From Ascaphus truei (Eukaryota; Chordata; Amphibia; Anura; Ascaphidae), in NCBI GenBank assembly GCA_036426205.1, contig CM071568.1, positions 116,038,443 through 116,102,442 on the forward strand: a stretch of DNA of 64,000 nt, in the 5' to 3' direction. Below are positions 57,640-64,000 of this stretch, one piece after another. Below the pieces are notes generated by a model. It did no database searches and had not been told where the DNA came from. It worked only from the letters and a program-made list of their open reading frames with translations. Positions within the stretch are counted from its first letter, which is position 1. Every line of letters begins with the position of its first letter. The position numbers and the translations under genes are program-made.

Positions 57640-58480
57640 AATGTACATTTTCAGGACCATCAAGCTCTTGCCAGAGGCTGGAGAAGGCATTGAGGAAGAT
57701 CAGGGTGAGGAGGCTAATCCTCACCGAGGTTCCTTCAGAGGAGGAGTACAGTATAAATGTAAGGATTCTGCTCGATCCGTGCCGGGTTTTCACTACGATG
57801 CAGGTTTTCTGTCTCTCCTGCCCTTTCTGCTCACTGTAGCCATTTTGGGTACTGGAAGCCTGCTTTATAAGGCTGCAGTTACTATAGGGAGTCGCTGAGC
57901 CAAGTTCTACCATTTGCAGCTCCTGTTTGTCTTTGCAGTTATGGCTTACCCTCTGGCCTGTCTTGATTTCCTGTTGCTGAACCCAGACCGCGGCCCTTTC
58001 TCGCTGTCTCCCGCCTGCCCTGACCTCCATCTGTCTCCTGGACTTTGCAACTCTGCCACCAGCCCTGACCCCTGCTTCCATACCGACTATGGATACTCTT
58101 ACAGGACTGTCCCTGGGCCCAGGTCGTTTTTTTTTATCCATACCTCAGCCCTGCGGGTCAGCTTCCTTATTTGAGATGAGCACCATCACAGTGAGGTTCC
58201 TCCTCCAGCTGCCCCTGCTGCCACTGCAGCTGCTCCATCAGCTGCCCGGGTTTACGCTCTTGCCATAGCTCCAGCTGCTCTTGCCACTGCTCCATATGCT
58301 GTTAATGACTCTGCTGCTCCTGCAGCCTACTGCAGCATAAAGAGGAGCTATTGCGGATGCAGATGGCAGGGTTCTGCAGCATCAGGAATAAGGTGTTGAG
58401 GCACACATCCTGGAGACAATTCTGCATCATCTGCATCATCACCTACCGTGTTGTCACAAATAGGCTTGGCCAGCTGATGG
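57640..58480. repeat. LTR-like or decayed repeat with CTG-rich patch
   Basis: 57900-58180 has the CCTGACC/CCTGCC-rich texture of amphibian gypsy LTRs. 58200-58340 is rich in CAGCTG words, which on the minus strand read as a Gln/Glu-rich helix with stops. No LTR termini were found, so this is left unclassified. Confidence 0.3.
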
Positions 58481-59229
58481 TAAAGTTAATGGCTTGACTT
58501 GGGCTGTACTAATGGAGATGGTTCAAGAGCTACCTCTAAGCTCACTACCCCAGCTGCATCAAGTAAGTCCCTTTCTACATTAGGGGTCTCCTATGTGGTT
58601 GGTACTCTACCTCCTTCTCCTCCTCCATTCCTGTGGAGTCACTCACCCCACCTGTGGAGCCACTACTCCAATCTATATTGAGGCATTTTACTGTATGCAA
58701 TCTTATGTAAATGTATACTTACCTTGATAAGACATCTTGAAAGTTGAAAGACCGATTGTTGATGCAAGGGGTGTTTTGTATGTATATGCCCGAGTCCATC
58801 ACGTAGTTGGGATGTAGGTTCATCTCGTTTTCAGAGTTTGTGGGTCCCTAATTGTATTGGGACAGGCACTTAGGTTGGAGCAGGTACTCGGGAGGATGCA
58901 GATTGGAGTTACTGGAGGGACCTGTTTTGATTACTCAACCTATTGGCCCCAACCAATATCTTTCTCCTCCAAAAGTTGCCATGAAAAAACATACCAATCC
59001 ACGATGCGTGCAGTACCCAGCACCCACCCTTCTTATTGGGACGTGGAGGTGGGGGTGTTCTAATAAAGCCAGCATTCATGCTTTAATTATGTCAAATAGA
59101 ATTCCTTTACCCTTTTTGGTTTACCCTTTTTGGTTTGGTGTTTCTCTGTAGAATTTGTACTTGTCAATGATATACTCATAGATTTCATCTATAGTTGCTC
59201 TCTTATCTATCCCAACTTCAATGGCACAA
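58481..59229. other. Interval without identified genes
   Basis: Nothing definable beyond short shadow frames. Confidence 0.4.
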
Positions 59230-61080
59230 AATATCAAGTGGCAATGAAGGGGTTAAGGCACAATAGCTGGTTTATTGGGGGTAGAGGGAGTAAGTGAAGG
59301 GGGTACTTGGCCCTGGGTGGGTTGTTAGGCCTACCAAGAAGGTTGCAGTATGAGTTAACCGCTTAATTACTTATCTCTGCTGTGGTAATTAAGGGCTAAA
59401 CCCCCCGCTACCCACCCGGTAGACCTAACCGCACACCCTTAGCCAAGTACCCCCTTCACTCACCCACTCTACCCCCAATAAACATTAAATTACCTACTAC
59501 TTAGCAATGCAAAACACACCCCCTGAACCCCTAACAACCCTACAGCTAACACATACAGTACAGTAATGGGCATCATTACTATGATCCAGATATGGATAAT
59601 AGTGCATTTTCATAATTAAAAATAAAACCAGCCTGCATGAAGTCAATGAAAGTTCTACATACCTCTGCCAGGATAAAGGCTGTCCTCGTCTTCCTCCTCG
59701 TACTCATTACCGTCCTCAGTTAGCAGCAACATTCCATTAAAAAAAACGAACTACTGGCCACTAACCCTTTAATCACCGTAGCGGTTTGTAACCGCTATAG
59801 TAATTAAGGGGTTAACCCCCCTCCCCTACTTTCACCCAGGTGGCCTGACAACCTTCCCCATGTCAACTACCCCCCACCCCCAGCCCTCTACCCAATGATT
59901 GGCACAGTGGTAAACCATCCCCATGGGCATGGATTTGCCACACTTACAATGAATGGGCAATCTAAAAAAACAGGCATAAAATAAAACACATTACATTTGA
60001 ATAAAACAGGCATTGGCCAATAAAGCCATTGATTAGTACAGTGGTACATCATGCCCATATAATAATGGGCAAGCTCCAAAGAAAAACAAGCACTGAATAA
60101 AATAAATAACATTGCAATAAAACAAAGAAAATGCCAATAAATCAATTCATTGGTACAGTGGTACACCATGCCCATATAATATGAGCATTGTTTGCCATTA
60201 TGGTAGTCAATGGGCTACCTAAAAAAACAATCAACAAAAATACAAAACAATTCAATAAAAACAAGCCCTAAAAATACAAAATAATTAAATAAAAACAAGA
60301 ACCAAAAATACAACACATAATAATTAAATTAAAAAAAATTGCCAAAAAATATATTGCTTGTCACTATGCTTATCTATAGCCATAAAGTGGCATAGATAAA
60401 CACATTGGCAGTCTATGGGCATTCTAAAAACAAAAAATACAAAAAAAAATACAAAAATAACATACAATCAATTTTTTTCTAACCTTTAATGTCTTCACCC
60501 TCCAATTCTGATGGCAGCAGGAACCTCTTGATCCTCGACACAATGCTCCTCAACAGCCAATGCTCCTCCAGTAAGTTCTTCTTTCTTTTCTTCTTTATTT
60601 GTAATCCAATTGTGGGAGGATATTGCCCCGTCATCGTCTTGGCTTCAACTGAGACTGAACAGGACTTATATAAGGGCTGTGACATTACATATGAGTGTCA
60701 AACGGTACACCCCCAATCCGATTGGCTGGTGTATCATGTGACAGATTCTTTTATTTTATTTTTTAAAGGATGTGACTTCATTAAAAGGGAGGGAAGCCAG
60801 CCAATCATGGCTTTGCTTCCCTCCCTTTATGATTACCTCACAAAAAATGGCTGACATCACATGTTACTCCAACCAATCGGATTGGGAGAAATACCATGTG
60901 AGGCATCACATGGTACACCCCATTATGATTGGTTTTAGTATCATGTGACAGTTTCCATTTTTTTAAAAAGGATGTGATGTCATCTTATCCTTTAAAAAAT
61001 GACAGCTGTACGATCTCCGGTGGTCCACGTAGGTTTCCGGGTTGTCCCCGCCTGCCTCCGGTATCAATCCTATGCAGTAA
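59230..61080. mobile_element. Foldback/palindrome-rich repeat complex
   Basis: Shares CCCTTAATTAC and GCGGTT words with 22440-22640. Contains three or four ~100-bp spaced copies of TACAGTGGTACACCATGCCC (59895, 60035, 60155) that also occur at 22750, an A-rich ACAAAAATAC stretch (60220-60480), and the hairpin 60784-60828. CCAAT-box-like words (AACCAATCGGATTGG) occur around the hairpin. No ORF. Confidence 0.55.
60784..60828. repeat. Perfect-arm hairpin
   Basis: AAAGGGAGGGAAGC mirrored by GCTTCCCTCCCTTT around a 17-bp centre that itself contains AGCC...GGCT. Confidence 0.85.
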
Positions 61081-61444
61081 AACTAAAAGAAACTGCTTTT
61101 ATCTATCTTGCAATATCTTTAGCGCCAGCCTTTAGCTTGTGAGAAAACATTGAAATTTTTAAATTATGCTATGATTATTACTGTTTAGTGAATAGCAGTT
61201 TCTGGTTAAAAAAAATGCATTTTCAGGCATTGTTTGGCTTATAGTATGGCTTTTTTTTTTTGCCAGAGAGCTATAATACTATAAAAAGCAATTTCAGCAC
61301 GATATTGCACTATTATCAGAGCTTTGTGAATAGCTATACAGGCAATATCGCACTTTAAGGAATTTATAGTGCTATAAGACACTTATCGAAGGTTAGTGAA
61401 TACGCCCCATAGTGTTTTTTAAATAAAGTGTGAAACAGCAATAG

Positions 61445-61472
61445 TATATATATATATATATATATATATATC
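61445..61472. repeat. (TA)n microsatellite
   Basis: About 28 bp of TA at the outer end of the PLE at 61.5-64 kb. Confidence 0.9.
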
Positions 61473-62404
61473 TGGAACACACAATAGATGCCGCAATCAA
61501 ATCACCCTTGTGTGATTAAATAATCAGTTAACCAGAAGTCAAGGTAAAAGGTAACCCTCTGGTGGTGCTACCGACCCAAGGGAATAATATGACTAAAAAG
61601 GAGGGAGAGTAGGGTCAAAAAGGTGCACTCAAATGCTGAATTATGAAAAATAGAAATGGACTTTATTAACAAAGAGTATAAAAAACACAAAAGACAGACC
61701 CACACAATTCACATGTCAGATCGCTATGCGACACAGCGTAAAAACATCAAAGAGGTACAATTGGTCTGATAAGAGCCAAAGCAGGGTAACAATATATCAT
61801 TACAAATATAACATAACAGAACTAGGGGAAAAATATTTCTCCCCAAGTAATGTTTACTGAGATCGGCCGATCCAGAACAAGAGTAGCAATGAATATAAAT
61901 GGTAAGTAGATAAAGACCACAAGAGAAAAATTGGATATATATTGTAGTAAATGTACATAAACCTCTTAATGATGATGAAAGATAATTAGACACATAGCTA
62001 GAAATACATACAGTTGTGACCCTTAAATATGCTGTAAATCAGCTGAATAAAGTGATGCCCAAATTGAGCTGCACATGTAAAATAAGTAGCAGCAGTGGTA
62101 GATCTATAAAGTGCACTGGTAGCGCTCATACAGTATAAAGTCCCCTGAGATACAGAGCTCAAAAATAATGAGCAGTGGTGGTGTGTGAATAACACAGGGA
62201 CATAGAGCACTGCTGTGTGTGGTGTGCACAAGGCACTGGGGAAATCCAGTGATAAATACCAGCGTTACTCAGTCAGGCAGCAGGAGAATCAGATGATAAA
62301 GACCAAAGTCTTGCAGTGGGACATCAACAGTAAAACGGAGGAAAGTCTCACGCAGTATGGTAAGGCACACGGGTCACAGGATGGAGGGGTGCTGTCACAG
62401 CTCT

Positions 62405-62445
62405 GCTCCTACGGCCGTTTCGCCAAAAAGGCTTCTTCCGGGAGC
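62405..62445 (-). ncRNA. Hammerhead-like motif, family 4
   Basis: Minus strand: stem I GCTCC (62445-62441) pairs with GGAGC (62409-62405). Core CGGAAGA (62440-62434; second base G instead of U), stem II GCC/GGC with a 5-nt loop, GAA, palindromic stem III strand ACGGCCGT (62418-62411), A at the cleavage position (62410). All helices are perfect, but the core change may reduce or abolish cleavage. Confidence 0.65.
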
Positions 62446-62934
62446 ATACAGTGTCAGCATAAACAAACACTCTTAAAGGGCTCCGTTTTCCCGCCAAAAG
62501 TTCACTCGTGACCAACAGCCAATAAGAAATTCTGAAAAATAGAACCGTGTCAGCTGTTGCTATGTGGAAGTGAGCAGAAATTTGGAGGCAGTAATCCTTA
62601 AAGAGACAGACATAAAAAGACACAGGAAGTGGCATAATGTGATTAAAAATCAGCATAATTGCTAAGCAGAGTGTTATAAAGCAAGGAGGCATGAAAAATA
62701 TAAGTAAAGCTAATTTAAAGAGTGATTAAATTGACAATATCTTGAAGAATGTCCAATGAAATGGCATTATACTAAGTTAGATACCAAGTATTGACAATAC
62801 TACACAGAGACATAAAATATGGAGGATCAAAGGAGAGATGAACTATAATCTGTGATTGAGACTTAATAAAAGATTTCTAGGGAAAGCAGGGTAAGTTACA
62901 TAAAACAAGACAGAGTCTCTAAATGAGTGAAAAG

Positions 62935-64000
62935 CTAAAGGAACATTGCAAAACTGAGGTAATCATTTAATCCAGTTGGAATCATGGTCCCTAATTGAAC
63001 TATCCATCTGCATTCTTTTTGCAGTAGGAGCTGCTCCACATTACCGCCGCGGATGCCTATGTTGATTTTATCAATGGCAAAGGCCACCAGGGATGAGGGG
63101 TCAGAGTTGTGCACATCACGAAAATGGCGTGCCACACTGGTGATTTTTTTGAAGCACGCCAGGTCTTTAGTTGCATTTTTAATGTTACGTGTGTGCTCCA
63201 AAACCCTTACACGAAATTCCCTGGTGGTCATGCCAATGTAAATCAGACCGCAGGGACAGTTCAGATGGTAGATGACATTCTTGGATTTACAATTTAAAAA
63301 ATAAAAGATTCTGAAGTTTCTGGTGCCTTTAGAGTTATGAAAGACATCAGTCTGCTTCATGTGTCTACACGCGGAACAATGTCCACATTTGTAGAAACCT
63401 TTTAAGTTTACTTGGTTGAGGAAAGTAACTTTTGGAGGGGTAGTGTAATGACTCCTGACCAGTAGGTTCTTTAGGTTAGGTGCTCTCCTACTAGTGAGGC
63501 TAACTCTGTCACCCAGAATAGCCCGGAGATCTTGATCTGCCAAAAGTATGTCCCAGTGTTTTTGAAGGATGTTTTTGAGACTGTTCCATTTATTATTGTA
63601 AGTTCCAATGAACCTTATTGTTTTAGTTGGTGTTGGTTTAGGTTTAGGTTGCAATAGAGTTTGTCTGTTTAGTTTTTGACTGTTGTTAAGACCCCGTTTT
63701 ATGGCCGATTGGCTATAACCCCTTGCCTTAAATCTTTTGCTCATATCTATGGATTGGGTATTAAATGTCTCCATAGTTGAGCAATTACGGCGAAGTCTGA
63801 TAAATTCGCCATTGGGGATGCCCCTTATCTGATGAGCAGGATGAAAGCTGCTGGCGTGCAGTAGGGTGTTACAAGATGTCGTTTTACGGAAAATGTCAGT
63901 CACTACACGACCATCAGAGGCAATGCTAATACTGAGGTCAAGATATTTAACATTAGTAGTACTCGAGGTGTAGGTGAGCCTGATGTTAATGCTGTTGTGA
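62935..64000 (-). CDS. Penelope-like polyprotein, C-terminal part with GIY-YIG endonuclease
   Basis: The frame is open from the window edge to TAG 62935-62937, so it is 5'-partial (about 354 codons visible). Near the edge, KYLDLSISIASDGRVVTDIF followed by YxK-type HASSFHPAHQIRGIP and GEFIRLRRNCS match the thumb region of PLE reverse transcriptases. A Cys/His cluster (YKCGHCSACRHM) comes next. The nuclease has GLIYIGMT (GIY-YIG), FRVRVLEH (catalytic Arg) and a late Glu in NVEQLLLQKECRW. PLEs use this nuclease for target nicking during reverse transcription. No stop or frameshift is visible, unlike every other transposon gene here, so this copy may be young. Confidence 0.88.
   Translation of the reverse strand, partial: HNSINIRLTYTSSTTNVKYLDLSISIASDGRVVTDIFRKTTSCNTLLHASSFHPAHQIRGIPNGEFIRLRRNCSTMETFNTQSIDMSKRFKARGYSQSAIKRGLNNSQKLNRQTLLQPKPKPTPTKTIRFIGTYNNKWNSLKNILQKHWDILLADQDLRAILGDRVSLTSRRAPNLKNLLVRSHYTTPPKVTFLNQVNLKGFYKCGHCSACRHMKQTDVFHNSKGTRNFRIFYFLNCKSKNVIYHLNCPCGLIYIGMTTREFRVRVLEHTRNIKNATKDLACFKKITSVARHFRDVHNSDPSSLVAFAIDKINIGIRGGNVEQLLLQKECRWIVQLGTMIPTGLNDYLSFAMFL

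Larger units (their letters stand above)
61473..64000 (-). mobile_element. Penelope-like element (EN-plus), 5' part outside the window
   Basis: From the window edge downward: the C-terminal RT/linker/GIY-YIG coding region (to 62935), then a non-coding 3' part with a hammerhead motif (62405-62445), ending beside a (TA)n run. The non-coding part holds no ORF and probably represents the pseudo-LTR. The start of the RT domain lies beyond position 64000. Confidence 0.8.

Noticed and set aside
58200..58480. Minus-strand Gln/Glu-rich helix, possibly a Myb-like transposon protein remnant
   Set aside because: Stops in all frames and only low-complexity CAGCTG words support it.

Overview
The window reads as vertebrate, most likely anuran amphibian, intergenic or intronic DNA. 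It has AT-rich unique stretches, many microsatellites, and a dense mix of Harbinger, Tc1, Ty3/gypsy, Penelope-like (PLE), LINE-type and TTAA-flanked MITE sequences, with GT-AG introns in the transposon genes. No bacterial gene structure and no convincing host protein-coding gene is visible. The anuran assignment is inferred from repeat content only.

Layout. 1-1.4 kb: PLE terminal repeat with a hammerhead-ribozyme motif, then a LINE 3' end. 2.7-11.6 kb and 12.55-20.6 kb: two copies of one ~8-9 kb block that differ mostly by one- or two-base indels. This looks like noisy unpolished sequence or a false duplication. Each copy holds a ~1.3 kb inverted pair of PLE repeats and a smaller foldback element. 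A TTAA-flanked MITE and a LINE fragment sit between the copies. 21.4-24.9 kb: a foldback element flanked by a duplicated segment. 25.0-28.4 kb: an LTR, a partial repeat of its tail, and G/purine-rich low-complexity DNA. 28.4-29.95 kb: unique sequence. 29.96-31.03 kb: a solo LTR with a 4-bp target duplication.

31.4-41.7 kb: a large Harbinger/PIF element. It carries a two-exon DDE transposase (minus strand) and a multi-exon Myb/SANT accessory gene (plus strand). The distal part of the accessory gene reads as a forkhead-like winged-helix domain, which I do not know from any Harbinger element. An intron of this gene holds tandem ~402-bp repeats with a hammerhead motif.

42.8-50.6 kb: a nest of three elements. 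A hammerhead-bearing repeat was hit by a Tc1-like transposon (43435-50566), which was then hit by a Ty3/gypsy retrotransposon (43494-49021). The gypsy element shows every sequence sign of Tf1/sushi-type self-priming, and its primer-binding site overlaps the Gag start codon.

51.56-53.08 kb: a nested palindromic foldback element. 55.4 kb: a decayed PLE reverse transcriptase fragment. 59.2-61.1 kb: more foldback-type DNA. 61.5-64 kb: the 3' part of a PLE (minus strand) with an open GIY-YIG endonuclease frame and its own hammerhead motif.

The recurring theme is self-cleaving RNA. Five distinguishable hammerhead-like families occur in this one window, and all share a self-complementary stem III strand, the architecture proposed to act as dimers in PLEs.
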